From Isoetes taiwanensis (taxonomy: Eukaryota; Streptophyta; Lycopodiopsida; Isoetales; Isoetaceae): a stretch of 64,000 nucleotides of DNA. The stretch's first letter is position 1; the number at the start of each line of letters is the position of its first letter. A program made the position numbers and the translations under genes. Positions 37,950 to 49,110 of the stretch are shown in pieces. The notes beneath the pieces were generated by a model. It did no database searches. It saw only the letters and a program-made list of their open reading frames with translations, and had not been told where the DNA came from. The DNA lies in assembly GCA_021234155.1 (NCBI GenBank), contig JAJEKV010000523.1, positions 32,368 to 96,367 on the forward strand, given 5' to 3'.

Positions 37950-38552
37950 ACACTTGACTTTCTTAGCATACAATTTTTCTCTTTTTAACATACTCAAAAC
38001 AACGCTATTAAATTCTTTGAATAAATAAGTATATCGTCAAAGAACACGAGAACAAACTTATCAAGGTATTCACGGATTCCGTTGCTTCTTCGTCATCCAC
38101 GGCCTCTTCTGCATCTCTGCTACTACCTGCAGTCTCCTTCGACCTATTACCATATCTTGTAGAAAAAGTTGTTTTGGGTATGTCACTCTCTTTAATTCTT
38201 ATCTGGTAATATCCAGATCTAAGATCTATCTTTGAAAACAATGTAGCTCCTTGAAGTTGATCAAACAAATCATCTATTCTAGGCAATGGATATTTATTTT
38301 TAATTGTAATATCATTTGCCTATAATCAACACACATACGCATAGAACCATCTTTTTTCTTAACAAATAATACTGGAGCACCAAAAGGTGAAATACTAGGT
38401 TGTATATATTCTTGATCTAGAAGTTCTTTTAACTGTCTTTTTAATTCCACTAGCTCTGACAAGGCAAATCTATATGGAGCTTTCGAGGGAGGGGAAGCTC
38501 CTGGAACCAAATCAATTGCATGATCAACATATCTTCGAGGAGGTAACTTCAC
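37950..38552 (-). pseudogene. gypsy reverse transcriptase, with motif B replaced
   Basis: Clear RT text: [53 protein letters not shown] then CVDYR. After a frameshift come [20 protein letters not shown] and [10 protein letters not shown]. After RYGN the expected motif with MPFGLTNAPATFQ is absent. In its place are about 70 bp of GC-rich, acidic-coding sequence (about 38075-38145). RT text then resumes in another frame as [18 protein letters not shown], which includes the catalytic DD. Confidence 0.9.
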
Positions 38553-39022
38553 GACTCTTTGAGTACAAGCAACCCCAACATTTCCAACTTCCTAATTGAC
38601 CTCTTGATTTGTTTGCTTGAACTAATGGGCTTAGGAGTAAAATATTGCTTATTCAATACTTCTAGTGTATATAGCTCCTGATGTTCCTTAGATTTTACTC
38701 TCACAACTCTTTCATGACAATCTACTATAGCATGCACCTCACTAAGCCATTCCATGCCTATAATTATACCATATGAGCCTAGTTGAAGCACTTGGAAATT
38801 TGCAATTGTAGGCATTTCTTGCACTTTCAATTTTATCAATTTTAATGCATCCACACACTCACTAGTAGCTTTTCGCTTACCATCAGCCATTTTCACCATT
38901 CTTAAGGCCTGTTGGTTAGTATGCAACCCAAACAACTCAACAAGCCTTGGCGAAATAAAATTGTGAGTGGCTCTCGTATCAATCAAAAATACTAAAAGGA
39001 ACTTCATTGATTTTACCTTCAA
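38549..39022 (-). pseudogene. gypsy aspartic protease segment with altered active site
   Basis: Open for 157 codons. The motif FLIDTRATHNFIS stands where gypsy proteases have the D-S/T-G-A triad; the Gly is Arg here, so cleavage activity is unlikely. Downstream, IIIGMEWLSEVHAIVD matches the conserved ILGMDWL-like flap end. Confidence 0.85.
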
Positions 39023-39065
39023 CTCCGACTACATGTGCCCGATTGTTGCATTGTCCCTTGATCGA

Positions 39066-40130
39066 TCACAGACAAACTTGCATATCTTCCTCTAAATCCA
39101 TGAGACTTGCTTGATGAGCTTTCATTGCCCCTACATTTTGACATCCTCGAACCTTGGCATTTGAGTTATTCTCCTTTTGCTTACAGCAAAAACATAAATG
39201 TTCCTTCAAGCACTTATCATGTTCAACTTTCTTCTTTTCTTCATCCATCTGTGACATTGCATTCAAAGGTAACTTAGGGGCATTATGAAAAGTTTGATGA
39301 ACCTGAGAGTTTGATTCATCTCTATAATTCTTTTGAAAATTTCCTCTTTGTTGCTCTCTACGATTGGCATTCTTCTCCTCCTTAAGGATACTCTCGAAAT
39401 ATCGAGCCTTGTGCTCCGCTTCTTCCAAGGTAAGTTGATCACATCCAACTAATTTTTTAAGCTCCATATCTAGTCCTTGCATGAAGCGACTAGCTAATTC
39501 CTGTAGTTAAAGACTAATTATTATTTTTATAATACCTAGTTTAGAGGTTGATGCTTGCTTAACAGAAATAATTTCTTGCCTTTGAATCTAACTTTGGACA
39601 ATGTCGTTCCAAAGTGGAGAATTCTTATATATAGTTATCCAATGATTGCCCTTTCTGTTTACACCCATGAATTTGTTTATCTGTATAATATGAAAGGAAG
39701 GTGGACAATATTTTGATACGAAGAGTTCCTTGAAAGTCTCCCAACCTACTTCCTCATCAGTCACCTTATGTGCTGTCTTATGACGATTCCACCACATTAA
39801 AGCATTCCCAGTCAAACTCAATGCCACTACTCCCACCTTTTCTTCTTTAGGAACTTGTCTTACAACAAAATAATTTTCAGCCTTCTGAATCCAAGCTTCT
39901 GTCTTAACTCCATCCTTATCAAAACCATCAAATAGTTCCAACTTATATTTCTTGGCAATCTCCTTTAAAGCAGATGACTTCTTTTGTGCTTGAGAACTTT
40001 CCTTTTCTTGGCGCATAGGCATAGATGATGTTGTATCATCTTCTTTATTCCTTTTCCTCCGCCTAGAGTGCAAGCTTAGGGGCATCGAAAACTCTCGTTG
40101 ATGGCTTCTCCCACTGTTTGTTCTCAACAT
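39066..40130 (-). pseudogene. gag: gypsy gag segment
   Basis: Two ORFs in succession. 40130-39588 contains FDGFDKDGVKTEAWIQKAE then NYFVVRQVPKEEKVG and NALMWWNRH, the retrotrans_gag capsid fold. 39482-39066 has the C-terminal helical part (MQGLDMELKKLVGCDQLTLE) and the remains of a zinc knuckle (CFCCKQ without a clear downstream H and C). A break near 39500-39590 separates them. Confidence 0.87.
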
Positions 40131-41770
40131 TTGTGAACATTAAGAAAATTTCCCCTTAAATAGCTTGAAAATTTATGATCTCTAACCTGTCTTTGCCCTT
40201 GTCGCAGATTCTCGATTCGCATTTGCAGGTTTTGCATTTGTTCTGCGCTAGCTCAATTCAGATCAGTAAGTTGGTTCTCTATGCTTGTTTGGAAGCTTAA
40301 GAAAGCTTACAACATAGAGGATTCTAAATTTTTCCTCATTGTGTCAAAACTACTCTCCTCTCGATTGGCATTATTAGCAGCATGATGAGGACTAGATAGA
40401 TGTTCCCTAGGAGGTAGTTCCATCTGGAGAATACATAAAAATTTCGTACTCAATGAACTCTTTAGATCTATCGAAATAACATCAAACTATCTGAACTTTC
40501 AAAATAGATTCCTTTCATATATTTCCTTCCCTGATTCTTGTAGAGGCCATGACATAGTCACCACATTCCTTACCTATTACCTATGCCCTCGTTCATTCAA
40601 TTTATTGTTTTGCATCCATTAAGCGACCATATCATGAACTAGGTTAATTAGCTAATATCACATACATTAACAGTTAGCAAACCACATGTTGCCCATTCCA
40701 ATCCTACACTTGTAAGACCTGCCTCTACACCTTGAGTTTCCTCAAGTTGGAAGGGGAAGCAGCATGTTTCTTTACATAGCCATATGCTACCCACAAGTGG
40801 ATTGACGCCCCACAACCATAGCTTCGCTAGTTCAGGTTCCACGGGTGCCACATATGTGTCCAGCTGCGTGTCCAGCATTTCGCTCTGCTATAATTGTGCC
40901 AGATCCACATAGGCATATCCTATGTATTTACAATGCTTACTGTTAATGGCAGGCATTCTATGGTATTTTAATGTTGGCTATAGTTTGTCCTTTACATCCT
41001 AGTATTGCAAGTCCATGTACATACGAACATTAACCCCAAGTTAATTACAAAGGAAAAATTAGAGATTATGTCACGGTCCTCCATCATGGTTGGGAAGCAA
41101 TTGTTATGAGCGTAACAATGGTATGGGAATGGTTTTAGTAGTGAATATTGTGGCGTGTACATACCCTAACATAAGGTAGTTTATTGCCTTGCTTAACCAT
41201 TATTCATTAAGCAAACTGACACGGTCCATTTCATCACTTCTAAACTATTGTAAATAATAGGAAAATAGTGGATTGTTATATTTTTTGTGACAAGAGGGTT
41301 CTAGGTTGAGAGTTCCAACTCTCAGTTGCATTGTGAGTTCCTCGAAGAGGTGACAAAGTACTAGATATCAAAAGAAAATGGATTAAGACCCTAAACACAA
41401 GTAGTAATGACACGAGCTCTATCTATACTAGGTGATAAAATAATCTAAAACTATTTTTTTAACATATTACTATTCTTTGCTATACGGTGCTTTGTCTCAT
41501 GATTCATGATACAATCATAACCCCAACATAACCTCATTTGTGGAGCTAGAAATAACCAGTATACTTTATGAATTGCGCCTACCTATACTAGACTATATGA
41601 TACTCCAACACCATGTTCAGGCATGTTACTATTGTGTATCTCTACCTCAAGTTCTATAATAGAAAGTGCTCCATTTAGGAAAGAAGAAATGGCCTTTGTA
41701 CCTTAGAAATAGTGTATTGGCATTGAAAGTCCCTTTTTTTTTTAACAATAACTAGGTTCAACCCATGACT
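40131..41770 (-). other. gypsy 5' untranslated leader
   Basis: About 1.6 kb between the 5' LTR/PBS and gag. AT-rich, no supported ORF. Long leaders are common in large plant Ty3-gypsy elements. Confidence 0.5.
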
Positions 41771-41783
41771 GGCTTTGATACCA
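41771..41783 (-). promoter_or_regulatory. Primer-binding site of the gypsy element
   Basis: On the minus strand it reads TGGTATCAAAGCC, four bases inside the 5' LTR. It is complementary to the 3' end of initiator tRNA-Met with one difference from the usual TGGTATCAGAGC. Confidence 0.9.
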
Positions 41784-41787
41784 ATTT

Positions 41788-43218
41788 TGTGATGGTCCTT
41801 CGCCCAACACTTGATGTTACTGAAATACTTCACACAATCTCAAGATCCCAAGGGTGCAGAACCTACATGTCGTCCCCAACCCCAAATAATATGTTGTGGT
41901 TTCCCTAAGCTACGGGTCTCTAGCTAAGGGAAAAACCTTCACTCGACGTGACCAGCGTCGAGTCCGCACTACTCACTAGTGTTGAGTGCTTAACACTCGT
42001 GGCCTTGGTTTCTGCTTATTCTCCCCAGAGAGTTGTGGGCAGACCAAGGTGCAATCTAGGCTAGCAACATGATAACATCTTGTCAAAATATCTATTAGCA
42101 ACGAATATCTAAATAGTCAAAAACTAAGCTTTAAAAAAATTGATATTACAAAAGGTCACGTCCATGAACGAATTTGAACCCTCAACATTAACTTTGCAAA
42201 TAAGCATTTTAATCTTTATATTATAATTTCGTATATAAATAAAAATATGGAAAAAGAATAATTTAAGCTTTGTCCCAACAGAAGTTTGAACCTTTGACCT
42301 TTAGTTTGTACATAGGCATCTTGTTCAATATGCTATTTTATCATACATGATATTAAACAAGTTTGCTTATCTAATAACCAATTTTTTTTGTTTCCAAATT
42401 CCTTTAAAATGCTGACTTGGCATTATTCGATTGCCCTCAAGAGCAATCGTTCGCTCCGTTTTGGCGCAAGTAGTGGCGGATGGCTTGCCTTATCCATCAG
42501 ATGATCTCTTAGAGGGATAAAGACATCAGAGGATGAGCCAAATAAGAATTTTGGCCTTTGGGCTTTCAAGAGAATCCAACAATTCGTGATTTGGAGCAGT
42601 TAACAGGATTGAAGTTTTTAAGCCAGGGCTTTGTTTTTTGGAGCATGAACCCTAAATTGATCTCTGAGTAAATCGTAATTCCTCAGGATTCCAAATAGAA
42701 TGGGTTCAAATCCCTTCTGTTTATGCATGCTAGAGCAGACAAAGCCAGGCGATTGAGCAGCCTTGTATCATCTGCAAGAGTCATTTTGCTTTCATATTTA
42801 TATGATAGTGCATTTGCATGCAAGAGAGTGATCCGGATTTGCCTGGCTGACTACAGGTTTGAGCCCATCTGTGCATCTATAGCAGGGAACGCTTTGCCAC
42901 AGAGAGAGGCTTTGTTTACCACCGATATTTATCACAGATCTGACATGAGACTTGTTTTCTTTTAATTCTAAATGCTCCGAGAAGTTTAGAAGAGTTTTAA
43001 TTCTAACCTGTGATCGCTTCTTTTAAATTGCTTAATTACTCAGTGCTCTTCTTCTTCTATACCTCCCCCTTCTTCCGTTCCAGTTTTACATTCTAACTTC
43101 TTTTCTTTGAGTCATCATTTTGCCAAGTCATCATTATGCCATGTCATTTATTCTCTATTATTTAACTATCTAAAAACTTATAGAAATATCTTAAAGGCAC
43201 AATATAATTCACATCACA
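41788..43218 (-). repeat. Right (5') LTR of the gypsy element
   Basis: TGTGATGG start and CATCACA end on the plus strand; matches 33665-35432 apart from several indels. As the 5' LTR of a minus-strand element it would carry the promoter. Confidence 0.9.
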
Positions 43219-44110
43219 AATTTTTTGAGAAAAATACCTCTAATTCAACAAACTTTACAATATTTTTACAAAATTTTGACTGAATTTCGAATATTTCCAA
43301 CTTTAATTAAAAATTCTGGTGAGGAACCCCTAATTTCAACCCTTGATGGAAGCATCACGTAGGAGTGGGTTCCACGCATTTTCGGGTCTCCCATTCTATG
43401 CCAACCAAACATCAAGAAATTAGAATTTGCAAGAAAAATCGTTATAAATCAAATGGATGGCTAGAATGGGCAAATACACCTGCATTTGCTGAAAACCAAC
43501 TTCTTCTTTTGACATGTATAATGAGTAGTTGTATACTTCATGGACTAAAATCCCACCAGATGTTTTGATGGGCAAAATTACACCTCGAAAGCACGTGGTC
43601 CAAAAACAACTTTAGTTCAAGGACCGTAATGAACGAACCCTTAAATTTTGCCTCTATTCCGTCTGTTTTACCACGCAAAATTAGCTTCCTGAATTTCCGG
43701 ATCGGGGCCACGGATCTATTTTACACAGAGGCCTTCGCACCTGCAGGCCCGGGCTCTGCCGTTCAGAAGATCAGAACCAAAGCTTTTTTGCCTTTCTGCT
43801 CATCTATGTTTCAACTATACTGATTGTGTTGCATTGTTTTCAGATTCATAGTCCATAACCCAAATGGGTTCAGCTTGAACACAGTTTTAGGCTTATTTTA
43901 GAGGTGTTTCAAAGTTTTTTTGGACCATTAGATGCTGGCATATTGCACAACATATTCCACCTCATCAAATTTCAGCCTTTGAATCCAAGTCAAGATGGGG
44001 TCAAATCCATTGTATTTGACTTACCCCTTAGAGCCATACTAACCATTGCCAACCTTAGGTTACAAATATAGCATTTCAAATTTCGGCTACATAATCCCAT
44101 TACTCAAGCA
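43219..44110. other. No gene recognised
   Basis: Intergenic; small ORFs without domains. Confidence 0.45.
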
Positions 44111-44240
44111 ACAGCCACCAAATAAATTACAATGAGTTTGGGGAGTCGAACCCCAGTATAAGTTCCCACGCTCATCCAAGCATACCAGGCATCCCACAAG
44201 AGGGATACCTAGTATGCCCAGGGGCCGAAGCCCACTAACA
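44110..44240 (-). repeat. Possible SINE-like fragment with a tRNA T-arm-like box B
   Basis: On the minus strand, GGGGTTCGACTCCCC (44140-44154) is a perfect T-arm-like hairpin with a GTTCGA box B. GGATGCCTGGTATGCTTGG about 40 bases upstream could be a degenerate box A. A full tRNA cannot be folded, so this would be a tRNA-derived SINE rather than a gene. Confidence 0.3.
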
Positions 44241-44337
44241 TAGCAAACAAGTTAGCCCCATTACTTCACACAATGAAATATCAATAACAATTCAACCCAT
44301 AACACAATTCCCTTATCCAATTTCAGCTTGCTCACAA

Positions 44338-46325
44338 TTATGAAGAAGCATTTTCCATAACCAGCAAACCATACCTATACATTAATAACTCAAAAAAAAC
44401 TTTACAATGTTGAAGGACACTCAACCAGGTGAACGAAGTTGAGCTCCCCAACACGAAGGTGCTCTTGCAAGCACTACAATAGAAATCCAGATCAAGGTTC
44501 ATGAACTCTATATAGAAATCACAAACTAACAAAACATAAACATGGAAATAAATCAGTTCATAGCCGAGCCACTCTGTGCATGCCTTATGACCGCATCTAG
44601 TTGTCATATTTCCTGCACAAGTAATGCCCTTGCAAGGCTCATATGAGAACGTAATATGTGCAATCTAGAAACAGGCACACCCAAATGCTCCCACTCCACA
44701 ACAGATATAGCATTGTCAATGGACACATAGAATGCCTCTAAGCTGCCGCCTAAGCAAGCGTAGTGATGCCACAATCCTATGCGCCTCAGTCCCAACCTGA
44801 ATAATGTTATTCACAAACTCTTGAGCGGAGAGTGCCGCCTCTGGTTCAGCTGAAAACACAACAGGGTCGGGATGGGATGCCCCTACAGCAGATGAAATAA
44901 AAGATTCAGGCAAGGACACAACAGGCTGCTCCACGCCAACAACTGGTTCACGGATCAATTTCCATAACTCCTGCAACTATAAAAATAAACAAAACCATGA
45001 AAACAAAGAAGCCCAACTATACAACCAACACCCAAGCAAGTTCATCGATAATTGACCATGGTATGCGATCATCCTTGTGCACATGGATATAATCTACGCC
45101 AAAGCTCAAGTATCATGACATCAAGACTGCTCGCACTATAAGAAGAATCATGAATGTCCTCAAAGTTATTGTCTTCCTCATCAAATAGAATAGCATCATC
45201 CCAATACCACCCTGCGCGGGCCCATTCCTTTCCACGGTACAAAACCCGCTTAGCAAGCCAAATAGAATAGTCCTCATATCCGGACGGCATGCAAGGACTA
45301 GGGATTGAGCAACACTCTCCATGCATCCCGGACACGGTGCTCATTGATATGGGCCGTGTTTGAAGGGATAATCCAGAACTAGACAAGGTAAATTTTCGGG
45401 AGCTTAATCATCCCCGCCAACGATACAACAAACTAGCAATTCAATCTATGGTTCCCATGGTAATTCACAAAATATGTTTCGATTCAACGAGTTTTTATTA
45501 TCAAGCACAACTAATTTTTTTCGTGTCACCGGCTCCCCCATCTCAAATACAAATCTTTTCCTTTCTTAATAGCAGCCTCACTCTCGCGACATTATGGAGA
45601 TGGCAAACATAATGAACTTTTCCAATATCCTTCATACAAGATTACCCAATCATGCCTTCAAAACAATGAAGGCGTAGTGTTTTTAGGGGCTTTGCATACC
45701 AATATCACACCAAGAGGCTTTGAAACCCAATTGAAATCTCTTTATGGCATCATTCATGGCCTAGGACTCTTGAACCGGCTCTAAAACAACTGGCAATGCA
45801 AGTGATCTACACTCGCACCACGCCTCCATGGCCAAAGCTCCGACCAAACACCTTCGATTGCAAAACCCCACAAGAGCATCATAAAAACTCATGGGCACAC
45901 CTTGCGCAGACAAACCCAAGGTCACACTCATGTCTATGGCACTCCAATCCTGCCCAAGAGAACAACCAGCATCTCCCCCAGTCTCAGGCCCTCCACAATC
46001 AAAGGACCCAATGTTTAAACAACTCAGAGAAGGCGCATGAGCAAGCAATACCTTCCCTTTCCTCACGCCCTCTTCAAAGACATTATAAAAAAATAGCAAC
46101 AGAACAATGTACCTCCCTTGACGGTAAATCCCCTTTGCACAAAACTACAAAGGCTTGAACACCTAAGACCCCTCCTTATCCTATGCCCCAAAAGCAGTAA
46201 AAGAAGCCCACGCCTAAGACACAACCCGACGCCATCGCCATTTTCGCCATCTATGGAGCAAATCACGCGGAGGACTAGCGGTTCAGACCAACCGAAAGCA
46301 ACACATGATGTTCCACCCTAGATTC
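44338..46325 (-). pseudogene. Unrecognised coding-like region, possibly a decayed multi-exon gene
   Basis: Four or five minus-strand ORFs follow one another and read like real protein. At 46099-45761: APSLSCLNIGSFDCGG, DWSAIDMSVTLGLSAQGV and SFYDALVGFCNRRCLVGAL. At 45386-45069: GYEDYSIWLAKRVLYRGKEW, WYWDDAILFDEEDNN. At 44976-44716: LQELWKLIREPVVGVEQPVV, EAHRIVASLRLLRRQL. TTTTTATAG just before LQELW (44977) is a plausible acceptor, but no matching donor fits in phase. I do not recognise the family. Similar base composition and codon use along the fragments argue for a once-real gene rather than chance ORFs. It lies downstream of the ABCD exons on the same strand. Confidence 0.4.
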
Positions 46326-46329
46326 CAAA

Positions 46330-46890
46330 GTTTGGAATCCACAATGCCACCGTCATCTCCTACCTTTTTTCACTAACCATTGCAAACCTAGGTTATAAAT
46401 ATACCCTTTCAAATTTCGCCCACATAATCATCGCTTCACCTCAGCCAAATTTACAAAGCCTAGAAACTTTATAATGGTACGTATTAGAGTTTGAATTTGC
46501 AAAAGCTCCAAACCTTATGATGCTAACCATAATCTGGCTTAGCCTTTGAACTATAGAAGTCTGCGCCAATTCTTCCAACGGCTCACCTTTGCCTTCATTT
46601 CTAGTTCCCAAAAAGCCCTGGGCTTTGCTTCTTGTGAAACCTGTGAACGATCCTCTTTCCTTTCACGGCAGCTCAAATCTGAGGAAAAAACAAAGCTCCA
46701 AAATTTTTTATGGCGAAATTTGTGGGTCCCGTTACATTACCTTTGATATTTTCAAGCGGGTCGAGATTCCCCTTGAAAATTTTGGCGGCCCGGCAAGAGT
46801 CCTCAGAGACCACTCGGCGGCTCCGCCAGTCGCGCCGCCTCAAAAATTTTCAAAGGAATCCGTCCCCCTTGAAAATTATCTAATACTTAA
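46330..46890. other. Intergenic between the unrecognised region and the ABCD 3' end
   Basis: No supported gene. 46780-46870 is GC-rich, with CTTGAAAATTTT occurring twice (46770 and 46870) around a short inverted CAAAAATTTTCAAAGG. Confidence 0.4.
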
Positions 46891-47280
46891 TACACTTATA
46901 CTTAATACACTTTTGTTTAAGCCTTCAAAAACTGTACATAATCCATACTGCCTAAACAAATGAAATTTCCACTCCTGTTTTACCTCTATATACATGATCA
47001 ACTAGAAATTACAAACCCATGCAAAGCCTTGATGCATGACCATATGTACAACAGAATTTAACTCATAACAAAGTCAATATAGGGTCCAAAAACAACTGTG
47101 GTTTAAAGATCTTAATACACTTATGTTTAGGACCCCAAAAACTGTACATAATCCATACTGCCTAAAACAAATGAAATTTCCACTCCTGTTTTACTTCTAT
47201 ATACATGGTCAACTACATTTTACAAACCCATGCAAAGCCTTGATGCATGGCCCTATGTACAACAGAATTTAACTCAAGCA
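46890..47280. repeat. Two-copy tandem duplication, 210-bp period
   Basis: ACTGTACATAATCCATACTG and about 170 further bases occur at 46931 and again at 47141 with about 90 percent identity by eye. It lies just downstream of the ABCD stop codon. Confidence 0.9.
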
Positions 47281-47299
47281 AGTGAATATATAACCGAGA

Positions 47300-48933
47300 C
47301 TATGAGCTTTTCATTGGCTCCAAATTCTCGTATCTCCAAGCAAATCCTGATTGACTTCCATCAAGAAACAAGACGGCAGAATGGTACCTGAATCAGATCA
47401 TAACCAGAATAAAAGATCTGCTGCAGTTAATCTTGGGAAAATTGATCGCTTACTTCTTTAATGCTGGCCTATGAGCAATGGAAAGCAGAGTTATGCCCCT
47501 GTCAATCAATGCTTTGTAGAGCTTCTCTTCCCCATCCGCACTGACAGCAGATGTACACTCATCCAAAACAGCAAACCTGCAACAAAATGCTTAGAAACAA
47601 AAGCACTTGCCCGTGATACACTGGAGGAAACTAAATGATAAAGATCTAATATACTTTGGATGATGGAATAATAATCGAGCAACTGCAAGACGCTGTTTTT
47701 CGCCTCCGGACAGTGTGTCCTCCCAATTCTAAGTCAGAAACTGAACTTATAAGTAATACATTACACTTGTCCAATATGAATTTAAACATCATCTGCAACA
47801 CAAACTTTGTTCCATACCTGAAACTGGTTCAGACCTTCACCCCTTTCTAGTAGATACTCAATTTCCGTGGCTTGGAGGGCTTCAATTACCTTAGGGTCAT
47901 CTTGATGATTCTCAGAAATCAGAGATCCAGGGTGGTTTCCCAACTTCGACAACATCAAAGGTGGTAATGGATACCGGACTTGGTCCCTTAAAGACCCACG
48001 GACAAGATACGGCCTCTGCAAAATTCAATTCAATTGAAGAAAAATAAACTAAGCACATTCATTGCAGTGACTATTTTAGTTAGGAGAGAAACTATTCATA
48101 CTTGGGAAAGGTAAAAGATATCCCCTCCACGTGGTGGTCTTGTAATTGTCCCACTTTGTAATGGCCAGAGTTCAGCTAGCACACGTAATAGCGAAGATTT
48201 TCCACTGTTTCAAAACCAAGCCTTTTATAGAACAATAGAAACTCTCCATCACAGTTAAATCAACTCCAACTGACCTGCCATTTGGTCCCATGATGATAAC
48301 AGAACGACCAGGTACAACCTCAAAACTCAGGTCCCGAACTAGCAAAGTCCCATCAGGTGCAGAGATGGTCACGTTTTTGAACCTGCAAATACATAGATCA
48401 TCGTCTATTAAAAACACACACACAGGTAGATAAATAGTTGAGGACAGTGTGGGTAGACTTACATACTTTATAGTTTCCCCATAAATCAAGCGAGGGGATG
48501 CCTGCAACATAGAAGTAGTGTCTGCTTCACAACTGCAAGACATTCGTCTTATTAGACTTGCTCGTACACGCCCTTCTCTAGTACTCAATTGCTTAACCTG
48601 CCAGCAGAATGGAAGATATTTCAGCCAGAATGCATGACGTTCATTGCTTTTACTGCAACGCTGACTTGGTAATGCATGAGCAAATAAAGCACTTACAGAC
48701 TCAAGCAGCTCTGATACACGAGATGCATGGCCCGCAAGAGATGTTATGCGCTTGTACACCAGAACAAGTTGTCCAATTGCAGATGAAGTGTTCTTCAGCA
48801 CATGGCAAACATTTCAGTCTACTGACATAAACATTATTTCAACTGGAATCAAAATCAAAGCCATTATAAGACTTACCACCATAAGACGCAACGAGCGAAT
48901 GTAATCACCAGTTGCCACTTTTGTATCATTGGA
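47300..48933 (-). CDS. ABC transporter subfamily D, C-terminal half (nucleotide-binding domain), partial
   Basis: Nine exons on the minus strand: 48933-48877, 48792-48697, 48597-48467, 48382-48275, 48204-48102, 48015-47818, 47728-47655, 47576-47454, 47387-47300. All introns are GT-AG, phases fit, and the joined 978 bp are open to a TAG, giving 325 codons. The end of the membrane domain reads [10 protein letters not shown], then [20 protein letters not shown], typical of the peroxisomal ABCD (ALDP/PMP70/PXA1) family, which moves fatty acyl-CoAs and related acids. The NBD has Walker [15 protein letters not shown] (split by an intron), [28 protein letters not shown] (signature), Walker [12 protein letters not shown] and the H-loop [10 protein letters not shown]. 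Upstream exons for the membrane helices are not seen. Whether the gene continues past a TE-filled intron or is truncated at about 49000 is open. Plant ABCD1 is a fused full transporter and ABCD2 a plastid half-transporter; I cannot tell which this is closer to. Confidence 0.92.
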
Positions 48934-49110
48934 CTACAAAAAAGTCAGGTATTTTCTTCTTATTGACTGTTATTACCAAATAGCAGGAACAATGACCATG
49001 AACAAAAGTACCATGCCTTCCTCAAATATGCATCGACGTGGCCTTTTGGACATGGCATATTTAGATGGCCTTTGGCTAAAAAAGAGGGACGCTGGCCTTT
49101 AAAGGCCAAA
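48934..49110 (-). other. Intron or breakpoint upstream of the ABCD exons
   Basis: Ordinary intron-like sequence to about 49010, then a shift to the composition of the adjacent TE relic. This is where the host gene meets inserted sequence. Confidence 0.5.

Larger units (their letters stand above)
33665..43218 (-). mobile_element. Ty3-gypsy LTR retrotransposon of the chromovirus group
   Basis: Element read on the minus strand. LTRs at both ends (33665-35432 and 41788-43218) begin TGTGATG-like and end CATCACA, forming a good terminal inverted pair. A PBS for initiator tRNA-Met adjoins the right (5') LTR. Internal order is gag, protease, RT, RNase H, integrase and a chromodomain-like C-terminus, which is the Ty3-gypsy chromovirus order. 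The coding part is degenerate: the protease active site is altered, RT motif B is replaced by unrelated sequence, and the integrase core is full of stops. The LTRs differ in length (1768 against 1431 bp). Flanks share AATT (possibly AAATT), compatible with a 4-5 bp target-site duplication but of low complexity. Confidence 0.92.
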
